Assembly (NCBI RefSeq): GCF_001544355.1
Contig: NZ_BCQI01000009.1
Coordinates: forward strand, 34,301-98,300
Length of the DNA: 64,000 nucleotides
Direction of reading: 5' to 3'
Source: Alicyclobacillus acidiphilus NBRC 100859
Lineage (GTDB): Bacteria; Bacillota; Bacilli; Alicyclobacillales; Alicyclobacillaceae
In this document: piece after piece, positions 52,327-61,299 of the stretch
Numbering within the stretch: position 1 is the first letter of the stretch
How the letters are laid out: the number at the start of each line of letters is the position of its first letter
Notes under the pieces: generated by a model
The model's database searches: none
The model's input: the letters and a program-made list of their open reading frames with translations, nothing else
Told to the model about the DNA's origin: nothing
Program-made: the position numbers and the translations under genes

Positions 52327-52550
52327 TCACCCCTGTTGAATGGAACCGATCGCGATGTAGAATCGACAAATTGGGGCTTCGTGCGACAAACGCAACGGTG
52401 CGTTTGAAACGCGGAGTCTATTTTTATTCACTTCTGCGGCGTTTCACCGCTTATCCAGAAAAATAGGGTGTTGTCCTAGGGGAGATGTCCTTACGAATTG
52501 GCAGCTATGGACAATACAGTGTGGTATCACAAGACAAGGAGTGAGGTAAT

Positions 52551-52988
52551 TTGGCAGAAGCAACAAAGTGGCGAGCGTTGGATCCAGCAGCAGCGCATCC
52601 GTGCGCCCCGACTGCAAGCGGTGTAACGCAGGAGGCGACCGAAAGCATTCGCTCGGTTCAAACGAACGAGGAACATATTTTGATCAAGGACTCGTGCGAC
52701 ATTACCGTGACGACCACCGATACTCAGGTCGCTGTGAACCTGCAGGTCGCTATTCAACTTGCAATTGCACTGGTGCTCAGCATCTCTATCGCAGACGGCA
52801 ATACCGCCGATAGTATCACGCAAGAACTGATTCAACGTGTGCGCTCCCGGCAGGATATTCACCAAAAGACCATCATTGAAAACTCTCGCGCGGTAACGGT
52901 TACGACAACCGCTACGGAAGCAAGCGTCAATCTCCAAATTTTGTTGCAAGTCTTGTTGGCGATTGTCGCACGGCTCGAGATTCTGTAA
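52551..52988 (+). CDS. CotX/CotV-family spore-coat protein
   Basis: 145 residues from TTG at 52551. The core has two internal half-repeats: IKDSCDITVTTTDTQVAVNL with QVAIQLAIALVLSISIADG, then IENSRAVTVTTTATEASVNL with QILLQVLLAIVARLEIL. This pattern (charged beta strand, T-T-T, then an aliphatic Q-rich helix) is that of the CotX domain found in insoluble outer-coat or crust proteins of Bacillus. Expression late in sporulation is expected; I do not see a clear sigma-K promoter. Confidence 0.85.
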   Translation: MAEATKWRALDPAAAHPCAPTASGVTQEATESIRSVQTNEEHILIKDSCDITVTTTDTQVAVNLQVAIQLAIALVLSISIADGNTADSITQELIQRVRSRQDIHQKTIIENSRAVTVTTTATEASVNLQILLQVLLAIVARLEIL

Positions 52989-53071
52989 GTCGGGTAGGCC
53001 ACACACGGTGCCCGCGCGATTTTACCGACGCGGGCACCGCGGCCATCTCCTGGAGAGGAGGAGAAGCGCAC

Positions 53072-53344
53072 ATGAAATCTGAGGCTTTGGACGCCTTGAT
53101 GGAAAAAGTGAACGCGCTGACCAAGGAAGTGTACGAGCGGGCGAGCCGGCAGACTTCGCATCAGCCCATGCAGTTTGGCGTCGCAGAGGTTCTTGATTCG
53201 GAGCCACAAACCGCGACAACAATCAAGCGCAAACGCCTTGTATGGGCACATCAATTGCGCAAGCCTTCTGGCGGGAACGACGTCACAGCACAGCCGCACG
53301 CTGCGGAAGCGGACGAGGCAGACAAGGAGGGAAACACCTTATGA
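53072..53344 (+). CDS. Small protein in the spore-coat cluster, unknown
   Basis: 90 residues from ATG at 53072 after GGAGAGGAGG. The N-terminal ~30 residues (MKSEALDALMEKVNALTKEV) are helical and coiled-coil-like; the rest is Ala/Glu/Asp/Lys-rich and probably disordered. Its stop overlaps the next start as ATGA, so the two are translated together. Family not recognised. Confidence 0.6.
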   Translation: MKSEALDALMEKVNALTKEVYERASRQTSHQPMQFGVAEVLDSEPQTATTIKRKRLVWAHQLRKPSGGNDVTAQPHAAEADEADKEGNTL

Positions 53345-53871
53345 GTCGAAAATATCCCACACGCCACATCGCGACGAAGCGCAAACTGAACCGCAAACAC
53401 ACGGGTTCGGCGATCCGCCATCGGAGCAATCGCATCGCGACGAGCACGATGGATTACGACTACGATCTCGACAAATTCCCAAGTGAATCGGAAGCCAGCA
53501 GCCAAATCGTGGAATTGGCAGAACAATCCGTGTATGACGATCAGGCGTCGTACGTCACCGTGATCGTTAAAGACTCGGCCGAAGTCCAGGTCGAGACTGC
53601 GGATTTTCAAGCGGCACTTGCCCTGCAGTTGACCCTCCAACTGGCGCTCGCGTTGATTTTGAGCGTGGCGATTGCCGACGACGCGACGTACACGCGCGTA
53701 GTCAACGACATCGTCAGCCGAATTCAAGAGGTGCAATTGTTGCGGCGAGTCATCCGCATCGAAGGTTCGTACAACGTACGCGTCCGGGTTCTGGCTACCG
53801 AGTTGGCTTTCAACCTGCAACTCTTGCTTCAATTGATGGCCACCATCGTAGCTCAGCTTGAAGTCGCCTGA
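53341..53871 (+). CDS. CotX-family spore-coat protein with basic N-terminal extension
   Basis: 176 residues from ATG at 53341. Residues 1-45 are very basic (RKYPTRHIATKRKLNRKH), then an acidic stretch (MDYDYDLDKFPSESEA), then the CotX core YVTVIVKDSAEVQVETADFQ with AALALQLTLQLALALILSVA and a second half-repeat ending LQLLLQLMATIVAQLEVA. It is a paralogue of the protein at 52551-52988. The basic and acidic segments could drive assembly with other coat proteins. Confidence 0.83.
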   Translation: MSRKYPTRHIATKRKLNRKHTGSAIRHRSNRIATSTMDYDYDLDKFPSESEASSQIVELAEQSVYDDQASYVTVIVKDSAEVQVETADFQAALALQLTLQLALALILSVAIADDATYTRVVNDIVSRIQEVQLLRRVIRIEGSYNVRVRVLATELAFNLQLLLQLMATIVAQLEVA

Positions 53872-53909
53872 CATCGTGCGGGCATCGCACCTTTGGCGGA
53901 CTGGGCGAT

Positions 53910-53935
53910 CTCGGGCGTTCCCGCGGATGCCCGAG
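53910..53935. terminator. Hairpin between convergent genes
   Basis: CTCGGGC (53910-53916) and GCCCGAG (53929-53935) form a 7-bp stem between the CotX gene (+) and the small membrane protein gene (-). No T-run. Confidence 0.45.
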
Positions 53936-53960
53936 TGTCGCCGCGGTTCACGAAGGCCCG

Positions 53961-54251
53961 TTACGAGGAATGTTCGTCAGAGCCTGCAGCGGGTTTGGCC
54001 CCGTTGCGGAGAGCTTGTTCGATATCGATCTCGATGCTCTCGTCGATCCCGCTCATCCGGTTCTTGTAGAATTTTCTTCCGGCTTTCCAGACGGCGGATC
54101 GGACAGCGTCATCCTGAGGATTGGCCGCAAGCTGTTTGAGGAGGGTAAAGTAGTCCGTCTCAACCTCTTCTGTTCGGCGCACATATCGATAAAGCCAAAG
54201 GCATCCACCGAGAATGATAATGATGGAAACTGCCCAGAACACGATTTTCAC
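53961..54251 (-). CDS. Small single-pass membrane protein, unknown
   Basis: About 96 residues. GTG at 54251 (MKIVFWAVSIIIILGGCLWL) lies 8 nt after GGAGG; TTG at 54266 is an alternative. One N-terminal helix is followed by a soluble part with YRYVRRTEEVETDYFTLLKQ and a helical, TPR-like region (LAANPQDDAVRSAVWKAGRK). It is 75 bp downstream of polX on the same strand. No family recognised. Confidence 0.65.
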   Translation of the reverse strand: MKIVFWAVSIIIILGGCLWLYRYVRRTEEVETDYFTLLKQLAANPQDDAVRSAVWKAGRKFYKNRMSGIDESIEIDIEQALRNGAKPAAGSDEHSS

Positions 54252-54325
54252 CTTGGCTTCCTCCAAACGACTGAGTTTCTCGTCCCTCAGCTAGTTTAGC
54301 AAAGCCGAAGCAGGGAATCACGCGG

Positions 54326-56065
54326 TCAAGCGTTTTTGACGCGGCGACCTCTGCTGCGCTCTTTGAGGTGCCGCATCAGGTCGTCGCAGGACATCGTGTT
54401 TGGAACGCGAGCCCTTGGCAACCAGCCCCGGATTCCTTCGCTCACTCCATAGTGCATATTGCCGAGTTCGTCCGGATGGTGGGCATCCGTGTCGATGGGA
54501 ACATACAGGCCGAGTTGGACAGCCTGGCGAATCCAGTCGTCCCAAATGTCCAGGCGATTGGGATTGCTGTTGAGTTCCACCATCACTCCGAGATCGGCTG
54601 CCTCCTGCAGGACGGCCTCTGTATCGACGTCATAGCCCGCCCTCTTCCCAATCAATCTCCCATGCATGTGGCCGAGAATATGGACCTTCGGGTGTCGGAT
54701 TGCCCGCAGGATGCGCTTCGTCATGTCGCTGCGCGACTGGTGGAACGCGCTGTGGACGGATGCGACGACAATGTCCAATTCCTCCAGCACTTCGTCCGGA
54801 AAGTCGAGCGATCCATCGGCGAGGATATCCACCTCCGAACCGTGAAGAATGCGCAGCCGAGTCCGTTTGCGAATCTCTTCAATCTCCCCGCGCTGGGCCC
54901 GGAGGGCTTCCGGAGTCAAGCCGCGGGCGATGGTTAAGGACTGTGAATGATCAGTGATGGCAATGTACTCGTAGCCCAGCCGTTCAGCTTGCTCGACCAG
55001 TTCGGCAATGGACATGGATCCGTCGCTCCAGGTGCTGTGCATGTGGAGATCGCCGCGGATCGACTCGAGCGAAACGAGCGACTGTGGATCTTGCAAAATG
55101 CCTTCCCCTTCGCGAAGCTCCGGGGGAAGGTAAGGCAGACGCAGTGTTTCGTAGACCGTTTCCTCCGTCGGGACAGCGATCGTCGGAAGGCCGGATCGAG
55201 CCAAACCCGTGAATGACGGCGTGAGTCCCTTTTTGGCCAACATGCCGCCGATCACGGCGCGGTGCGTAGCGTCGCCCGTGGTCTCCATGAGCGCCAGGCC
55301 GAACGCATCCGGAGTACACAAATGGATGTACAGCGGCAAGGTATCAGGCGGATCGCCCGTCGTCAGGCGGATCGTTTCCATACACGTTTCGCAGTCCGGC
55401 TGCAGGTTCGATACCGCCCTGTGCGATGCGCACCACGCGTCGAATCCACTCCGATCATCGACGGCCATCACCAGCTGGATAGCAGGATTCATCGCCGCAA
55501 GTCGGCGCACCGTGCCCGTGACTTGGACGCGGTGAACGCCGGGCAACTGCGCCAGTTCGCGCTCGACGGCGTGGGCATGCGGCCAAGCTTTGGCAATCGG
55601 CCAGTGACTCTGGCGCGCGATGAGCACTTGAACGTCTCTGGCGAGGCGGTGCAGCTTGTCCTTGCTGAAGCCCGCGATGCCGGTGATCCGGTGCGCGTCC
55701 AACGCTTTGGCGAGATCGTCGAGCGACTGGACGTGGTACGTATGTACGAGCGTCGAGATGGTTTTCGGTCCAACGCCTGGCAGAGCGATGAGCGCCGCCG
55801 CGCTCGCAGGTGTGCGAATGTCGTACGCCGCAGCCGTCTCCGCCAGGCCTTGTGCCGCCAACCTGTCGATCACCTCGCGCACTTTCGGACCCGCGCCGGG
55901 GATCTGATGGAGATTGTCCAGGATGTCGGGCAGCGGCTCGTCCATCTTGGCAATGGCGTCCGCAACGTCGCGGATAGCCTTGCCCTTTCGTCTGTGTTCC
56001 TCTTCAATCTCGAATAGAACACCGATACATCTCAGTTCGTGCACCAGTTCACATTTGCTTTTCAT
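54326..56065 (-). CDS. polX: PolX-family protein: degenerate polymerase X domain plus PHP phosphoesterase domain
   Basis: 579 residues, the usual PolX length. Helix-hairpin-helix motifs lie at about 54-65 (IPGAGPKVREVI) and 94-105 (LPGVGPKTISTL). The nucleotidyltransferase motif GTVRR (184-188) is present, but the catalytic Asp-x-Asp that should follow reads Ala195-x-Gln197, and the third Asp is replaced near Tyr246. The C-terminal PHP domain keeps its metal ligands: DLHMHSTWSDG, ITDHSQ, LHGSEVDI, ASVHSAF, ILGHMHGR and DTDAHH. It should thus be an exonuclease/phosphoesterase without polymerase activity. A decayed Fpg/Nei gene sits directly upstream. Confidence 0.88.
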   Translation of the reverse strand: MKSKCELVHELRCIGVLFEIEEEHRRKGKAIRDVADAIAKMDEPLPDILDNLHQIPGAGPKVREVIDRLAAQGLAETAAAYDIRTPASAAALIALPGVGPKTISTLVHTYHVQSLDDLAKALDAHRITGIAGFSKDKLHRLARDVQVLIARQSHWPIAKAWPHAHAVERELAQLPGVHRVQVTGTVRRLAAMNPAIQLVMAVDDRSGFDAWCASHRAVSNLQPDCETCMETIRLTTGDPPDTLPLYIHLCTPDAFGLALMETTGDATHRAVIGGMLAKKGLTPSFTGLARSGLPTIAVPTEETVYETLRLPYLPPELREGEGILQDPQSLVSLESIRGDLHMHSTWSDGSMSIAELVEQAERLGYEYIAITDHSQSLTIARGLTPEALRAQRGEIEEIRKRTRLRILHGSEVDILADGSLDFPDEVLEELDIVVASVHSAFHQSRSDMTKRILRAIRHPKVHILGHMHGRLIGKRAGYDVDTEAVLQEAADLGVMVELNSNPNRLDIWDDWIRQAVQLGLYVPIDTDAHHPDELGNMHYGVSEGIRGWLPRARVPNTMSCDDLMRHLKERSRGRRVKNA

Positions 56066-56397
56066 GGGTCCACCTCGCGCTGTCTATCGGTGCGGGAATT
56101 TCGTCCGAGTAACGGTTGCCGATACCTGCAATGGCGTGTTGATCCACAAGGTGAAGCTTCAATGGGCGACGGGTCCCACTGAAGCTTCGTTCGAATGCCG
56201 CCAACGTACACGTCGGATGAAGCGGGTTCACGTCGAGATCGCCAAGACGTACGCTGCCCCCGCACGCGCTTCGCGAACACCTTCGCCTCGACATTGATGC
56301 TGCGTTCACAATCCACCCGCACCTCCTCCGCTTGGAGGTTGACGATCCGCTCGGACAAGAGCGCGCGATAGGTTTCCATTTCAGGCAGTTTCGGCAT
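56049..56397 (-). pseudogene. Fpg/Nei-family DNA glycosylase, internally deleted and truncated
   Basis: The ribosome site (GGGAGG) and start are intact. The first frame reads MPKLPEMETYRALLSERIVN and on to INVEAKVFAKRV, a good Fpg/Nei N-terminus with the catalytic Pro. Near 56255 the frame shifts, and the other frame reads GDLDVNPLHPTCTLAAFERS, then RRPLKLHLVDQHAIAGIGNR and YSDEI, the conserved block just before the zinc finger. About 90-100 middle residues and the whole C-terminal zinc finger are missing. The remnant runs into the polX start. It cannot make an active glycosylase. Confidence 0.85.
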
Positions 56398-56475
56398 CCG
56401 CATTCCTCCCTGGGGTTAGGATGGCCGGTGGCGCCGCTCTTCAATCGGACACGGTGCGCAATCCCTCCGTTGGGC

Positions 56476-57480
56476 CTACGGCTGGACGGTGACAAGCGTC
56501 CCATACTGCAGCAACGAGTAGACTTTTGCGGCTTCCTGTACAGGCAGCTCGACGCAGCCAAGACTCTGCGGAGAACCGTACGAAGCCCGTTCGAAGCCGT
56601 GGATGGCGCACCCTTCGTAGAAATAGCTGACGTAGGGAACGCCGGGATCGTTATAGTGCGTGCCGTCTGGGTTGGTGCCCTGCATGTCTTGCGACACCAG
56701 TCGTTCATATACGGGCCAGGTTCCGTTCGGGGTTGGCGAGGCCGCAATGCCCGTATTCGCCAGCGATGTCAGCACGACTTTGCCGTTTTGCCAAACCTGC
56801 AGCTCTTCCGGCGATGACTTGGTCACCGTCACATACGTGTAGACCTGGTGCGAGACGGCGCCGTCGGCCAAGGCGCTTCGCAAAGCGCCGTACACCTGAG
56901 GCCCCGCGATCCCGTCGACCTCGAGATGATTCGTCGCCTCGAACGACATGACAGCCCCTTGCGTGATTCGATTCGCCGCAGCCGGATTCCACAGGGACGC
57001 AAGCGATTGCGGCGATTTGAACGTCCACTGCCACGTCCCAGAGAGCGGCGTTAAGACGCCCGAGGCGAGCGAGGCATCGAGATCGGCACGCATGGAGGCG
57101 CTGGACTCACCATCGTCTCCGACAAAGCGGACTGGCAGATAACCCAACACGGCGAGTGCCTCGTTCAGCCACTCGGCGGAGGGACCGGTCGCGCCAAGTC
57201 CAACCATAGGGGGAGTTGGCTCTTTGTCGACGAGCTTTGGCGACGGCATTTTCATAGGGATGCTAGATTCGACCCGAACTTGTTTCGCGTGAATGGCGGA
57301 TTGAGCCCGCGTGCTGTCGGATTGATCACGCGGGCTGTTCGCGTGTGGTGTATTTGTGGTGCTTGCAGTCCCTATGGACTTTGCCGCCAAATAGTCGTGT
57401 TGTGACAGTGTCAATGGCACGACGAGACACAGAAACGACACGACAAACACTAGACTACGCGCAAACCACTTCACGAACAT
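56476..57480 (-). CDS. L,D-transpeptidase (YkuD) with N-terminal membrane anchor
   Basis: 334 residues. An N-terminal helix (residues 8-26) anchors the protein or acts as signal, followed by a Ser/Thr/Pro-rich linker and a peptidoglycan-binding-like region (LNEALAVLGYLPVRF, VDGIAGPQVYGALRSALADG). The C-terminal YkuD domain has CAIHGFERASYG and the catalytic Cys in SLGCVELPVQEA. It would make 3-3 crosslinks in the wall or attach proteins, outside the membrane. It stands alone on the minus strand. Confidence 0.88.
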   Translation of the reverse strand: MFVKWFARSLVFVVSFLCLVVPLTLSQHDYLAAKSIGTASTTNTPHANSPRDQSDSTRAQSAIHAKQVRVESSIPMKMPSPKLVDKEPTPPMVGLGATGPSAEWLNEALAVLGYLPVRFVGDDGESSASMRADLDASLASGVLTPLSGTWQWTFKSPQSLASLWNPAAANRITQGAVMSFEATNHLEVDGIAGPQVYGALRSALADGAVSHQVYTYVTVTKSSPEELQVWQNGKVVLTSLANTGIAASPTPNGTWPVYERLVSQDMQGTNPDGTHYNDPGVPYVSYFYEGCAIHGFERASYGSPQSLGCVELPVQEAAKVYSLLQYGTLVTVQP

Positions 57481-57709
57481 GCACCTCTCCTGCGCACCTC
57501 TGGGTGATACCTCGTTGACGATGTGACGTCTATGTCCATCCCCGAAGGTGTCTTCCGTATCATGAAGGCGTCGTCTTGGATCCTAGCAATTTCTAGAAGT
57601 CGAATGTTGGCGAATGTTGGGTAAATTTTCTGGCAACATTTTGAGAAATGGGACGGTTTTTGTCACGTGTCGCTTATCTCTATTCAGTGACGCTTCGGCT
57701 GATGCGTGT

Positions 57710-57715
57710 TATAAT
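57710..57715 (+). promoter_or_regulatory. Extended -10 element (TGTTATAAT)
   Basis: A perfect TATAAT with the extended TGn just upstream lies 47 bp before the GTG at 57763. The -35 region is weak (TGACGC 16 bp upstream). Confidence 0.55.
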
Positions 57716-57762
57716 GAGAATTCAAAGAAGACTGGAAAATGTTGCTGTAGAAGGGCTCGGAA

Positions 57763-58008
57763 GTGGGTAAGGGGGTAGCTGCCATTCGAGTGTTGTCTCG
57801 CGTGACCAGGGCGTTGTTGACACTGCTGACCGTGGCAATCTTATTCGTGTTCAACTATGAATTGGTTGGCATCGTGGCTTTTCGTTATTTCTACCCGGCA
57901 CCGTCTTCCATCGGCGAAACAGGCGTCCTCGGCCTTCACTGCGCTTTAGCGGCGCTGCTTACGATTTGGCTGTACAAACGATTTTTTCACGTATATTTGT
58001 GGCGGTGA
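57763..58008 (+). CDS. Small two-helix membrane protein, unknown
   Basis: 81 residues from GTG at 57763. Two hydrophobic segments (LLTLLTVAILFVFNYELVGI and LGLHCALAALLTIWLY) are joined by a short loop; the C-terminus is basic (KRFFHVYLWR). GAAGG lies 10-15 nt before the start. A good extended -10 promoter lies upstream. No family recognised. Confidence 0.55.
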   Translation: MGKGVAAIRVLSRVTRALLTLLTVAILFVFNYELVGIVAFRYFYPAPSSIGETGVLGLHCALAALLTIWLYKRFFHVYLWR

Positions 58009-58505
58009 ATTGACTTCAATTCAACCGCCATTTGCATGTTCGCCCGGCCGCGGACGAGTGCTCGGCGGGGGATGGCGAAGGTGTGCGATAGGGGAAGAAA
58101 GTTCCGCTATGGCCTTTACATGTTGCAGAGCAGACTTTCACTCACCGCATAAGTAACCTTCCTGTCAGTGTAACCTTTTGCAAACAGGCCTGTCAGGCTG
58201 TTATCACAGTAAAGTCGAAAAGACCAGGGGGTTTATACCATTCCTGGCCTGGTCGTTTCCTGCACGTATCAAGGACGTCACTATAGAGATTTCTTCATAG
58301 CCAGTTTGTGCACACATCCGTCCTGTCCAACCTGCGATCCAGCTCCATTCGAAGCTGTACCGAAACATGTGCCGAAGTGGCTGTGATGGATGGAACTATA
58401 GGCACGCCATCCGTTATGCCATCCGTCACACTGACAGTCACACTCATGCCATGGAAGGGATCGAAGCGGAGGTGTCTTACCGCTCTACCACCTTACCGCC
58501 GAGCC
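58009..58505. other. Intergenic stretch without a gene
   Basis: About 500 bp. It holds a hairpin with arms GACCAGG (58222-58228) and CCTGGTC (58248-58254) with a 19-nt loop. No ribosome site with a credible frame is visible. The rest gives no signal I can read. Confidence 0.45.
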
Positions 58506-59510
58506 TTACAGCTTGACCAACTGCTTGCCGAGATTGTCGCCGCGAAACAGTCCGAGGAAGGCGTCGACGGTGTGATCGAATCCCTCGACAATCGTCTCTT
58601 CCCATTTCAGCCTGCCTTCTGCGATCCATGTCGCGAGAGCCCGGACGCCTTCTGGGAATCTGTCGCGGTAATCGCCGATAATGAACCCTTTCATGAGCGC
58701 TCGATGCGTCAGGATCATGGGCATGACGCGTGGTCCGACATCGGGTTTGTCGAGGTTGTACAAGGAAATTTGGCCGCAAACGGCGATGCGGGCGCCGTCG
58801 TTGATTTGGCTGAGTACGGCGTCCGAGACGGGGCCGCCGACGTTGTCGAAATAGATGTCGATCCCGCTGGGGCAAGCGTCGGCCAACGCTGCGGCGATAT
58901 CGTCGGTGTGGTAGTTGATGGCGGCGTCAAAGCCTAGTGTTTGGGTGAGGTACTGGACCTTCTTGTCTGATCCTGCGATGCCGACGACGCGGCAGCCGAC
59001 CAGTTTGGCGAGTTGACCGACGACGGTACCCACTGCCCCGGCAGCGCCGGAAACGACGACGGTTTCCCCGGACGTTGGGTGGCAAATGTCAAAGAGGCCA
59101 AAATAGGCCGTCAGACCCGTGGCCCCTAAGATTCCAAGCGCCATGGTCACTGGACCGGGAAGGCCCTCGAGTTTGCGAAGATTCGCGGCAGGGCTGACCG
59201 CGTGCGTCTGCCAGCCGGTTTGGGAGAGGACGAGATCGCCTGGTTTCAGGTCTGGCGCCTTCGATTCGACGACTTCGCAAATTGCGCCGCCGAGTATCGG
59301 TTCGTCGAGCTGAAACGGGGGCACGTAGGATTTGCCGGCGTTCATGCGACCGCGCATGTACGGATCGACGGAAATATAAAGCGTGCGCAGCAACGCTTCG
59401 CCGTCATGGACCTCCGGAAGTGTGTACGTTTCTTCGCGGAAGCAATCAGTTGTAGGTGTTCCCGTGGGGCGTTTGGCGAGTACAATGCGCCGTGCCGTCT
59501 GTGAACTCAT
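58506..59510 (-). CDS. NADP-dependent oxidoreductase, zinc-free medium-chain dehydrogenase (curcumin/alkenal reductase type)
   Basis: 334 residues. ATG at 59510 follows GGAGG. RRIVLAKRPTGTPTTDCF and LYISVDPYMRGRM are hallmarks of the CurA/leukotriene-B4-dehydrogenase group; VVSGAAGAVGTVVGQLAKLV binds NADPH; IDIYFDNVGGPVSDAVL and GRLKWEETIVEGFDHTVDAF complete the match. No zinc-ligand cysteines. It reduces alpha,beta-unsaturated ketones or aldehydes. Single gene. Confidence 0.92.
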   Translation of the reverse strand: MSSQTARRIVLAKRPTGTPTTDCFREETYTLPEVHDGEALLRTLYISVDPYMRGRMNAGKSYVPPFQLDEPILGGAICEVVESKAPDLKPGDLVLSQTGWQTHAVSPAANLRKLEGLPGPVTMALGILGATGLTAYFGLFDICHPTSGETVVVSGAAGAVGTVVGQLAKLVGCRVVGIAGSDKKVQYLTQTLGFDAAINYHTDDIAAALADACPSGIDIYFDNVGGPVSDAVLSQINDGARIAVCGQISLYNLDKPDVGPRVMPMILTHRALMKGFIIGDYRDRFPEGVRALATWIAEGRLKWEETIVEGFDHTVDAFLGLFRGDNLGKQLVKL

Positions 59511-59716
59511 GAAAAGCACCTCCGTCATTCGGATTCGGAATCCGTGTGTGTATCAAGCCTATCACGTATCAAGCGCATCATTCATGGTGCAAAGTGCAGG
59601 GTGATGGATAGTGAATGGATCGTGAACGGATTGTAAATGGATTGTGTTTGATCAGTTTCAAAGATTACCCTAACCTGTACGATAGCTCAAATATGTATTC
59701 GATGAGGAGGGGCTGC

Positions 59717-60445
59717 ATGGAGCAAATCGCGATGCGATTTGACAATGTGGGCGTCACGGTGGCGGGCAATCGGCTTTTGACCGACGTGACGGGCACCGTA
59801 CACAAGGGGCGGACCGTTGCGCTGATTGGCCCTTCTGGAGCCGGCAAGAGCACGCTGCTGTCGCTTTGCAATCTGTTGCGGACGCCTTCGGCCGGGTCCG
59901 TCTACGTCGAAGAGAAGGAAGTCCGGGAATGGCCCGTGCAAGCCCTGAGACAAAAGGTTGGCATGGTGTTTCAGACGGCGACCATGTTTCCTGGGACGGT
60001 CGAGGACAATTTGGCGTATGGACTGCGCCTGCACGGGCAATCCCTGCAAAATCCGGAAGCGTTGCTCGAAAACGTGGGATTGTCCACCGATCTGTTACAT
60101 AAGCCTGCAGCCGAGCTGTCGGGCGGGCAAAAACAGCGCGTCGCGCTGGGGCGCACCTTGGCGATGCGGCCGGACATCCTCTTGCTGGACGAAGTGACGT
60201 CCGCGCTCGATATCCACGCCAAACACGACGTCGAGACAACCATCCTCGATGTTCGGGATCGGTTCAAGACGACGCTGTTTTGGGTCACGCATGACCTGGA
60301 TCAAGCCCGTCGCGTCGCTGACGAGGTATGGTTTATGGCCGGGGGCAGCGTGATTGAACAGGGCCCCGCGACAAGTCTGTTTGAACATCCGAATACGCCG
60401 GAGCTCAAGGCGTTCTTGAGCGAGGAAGAGGAGGAGACAAAGTGA
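59717..60445 (+). CDS. fetA: ABC transporter ATP-binding protein, FetA/YbbL-like
   Basis: 242 residues from ATG at 59717 after GAGGAGGGG. Walker A GPSGAGKST, VFQTATMFPGTVEDNLAYG after the Q-loop, signature LSGGQKQR, Walker B ILLLDEV (Val where Pro is usual), and H-loop WVTHDLDQA. The next gene overlaps by 4 bp and encodes a FetB-type membrane subunit, so the pair is like the E. coli FetAB exporter linked to iron. Substrate inference comes from family only. Confidence 0.85.
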   Translation: MEQIAMRFDNVGVTVAGNRLLTDVTGTVHKGRTVALIGPSGAGKSTLLSLCNLLRTPSAGSVYVEEKEVREWPVQALRQKVGMVFQTATMFPGTVEDNLAYGLRLHGQSLQNPEALLENVGLSTDLLHKPAAELSGGQKQRVALGRTLAMRPDILLLDEVTSALDIHAKHDVETTILDVRDRFKTTLFWVTHDLDQARRVADEVWFMAGGSVIEQGPATSLFEHPNTPELKAFLSEEEEETK

Positions 60446-61194
60446 CGTTTCTTTCCCTGTCGTTCACGCTGCTGTTCGTCGTGGTCGCGATGGTGCTGTC
60501 GTTGTGGCTGAAGCTGGGCGTTGAGCGCGATCTCGTCATCGCCAGCGTCCGCGCCGTGATTCAATTGCTCCTCATCGGCTACATCTTGAAGTTTGTCTTT
60601 GCCTCGCACACCGTCCTCTTCATCTTGGCGATGGTGGCCCTGATTGTCGGTGTCGCGGCATGGAATGCCCGATCCCGCGCCAAAACGATTCCAGGTGTGA
60701 TCTGGCCCATCCTGGCTGGCTTGGTCGCCACCGAGATCGCGACGCAAGCCGTTCTTCTCGGCATCGGCGTCATCCCGTTCCAAGCGCGCTACATCATCAC
60801 GATCAGCGGCATGATCGTCGGCAATTCGATGGTCGCCGCAGGACTTCTGCTCAACCGCCTGCAGCGCGAAGTCACCAACGGAGAGGCGGAAATCACAATG
60901 GTGCTGGCGCTTGGCGGAACGCCCAAGCAGGCCATCTATCCACACATCAAACAGGCGATACGAGCCGGCATGATCCCGACCATCGACTCAACCAAGACCA
61001 CAGGGCTCGTGCAGTTGCCAGGCATGATGACCGGCCAGATCATCGCCGGAGCCGATCCGGTCCAAGCGGTCCGGTACCAGTTGATGATTTTGTTCTGCAT
61101 CCTGGCGGGCTCTGCCATCACGAGCATCGTCATTGGCTTCCTCACTTATCCGAGACTGTTCACGAGCTACCAGCAGCTGATTGTGCCGAAATGA
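60442..61194 (+). CDS. fetB: ABC transporter permease, FetB/YbbM-like (UPF0014)
   Basis: 250 residues, GTG start in the overlap GTGA. Seven or so hydrophobic segments. AVIQLLLIGYILKFVFASHT, IGVIPFQARYIITISGMIVG and ALGGTPKQAIYPHIKQAIRA are diagnostic of the UPF0014/FetB family. It forms the membrane part of the exporter with FetA. The gene ends at repeat locus 4. Confidence 0.9.
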   Translation: MTFLSLSFTLLFVVVAMVLSLWLKLGVERDLVIASVRAVIQLLLIGYILKFVFASHTVLFILAMVALIVGVAAWNARSRAKTIPGVIWPILAGLVATEIATQAVLLGIGVIPFQARYIITISGMIVGNSMVAAGLLLNRLQREVTNGEAEITMVLALGGTPKQAIYPHIKQAIRAGMIPTIDSTKTTGLVQLPGMMTGQIIAGADPVQAVRYQLMILFCILAGSAITSIVIGFLTYPRLFTSYQQLIVPK

Positions 61195-61299
61195 TTACGC
61201 TTCGCGGCTTGCAGATGGACCGAGCCTTGCAGGGAAAGCACCTTTGGGCGAGGGCGAGGGGGTGCGGCGGAGAGGGAAGTGGGGAATGGGGAATGGGGA

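Noticed and set aside
58440..58500. Possible tRNA or small RNA before the oxidoreductase end
   Set aside because: No cloverleaf, no GGTTCRANYCC-type T-arm, and no strong promoter-terminator pair.
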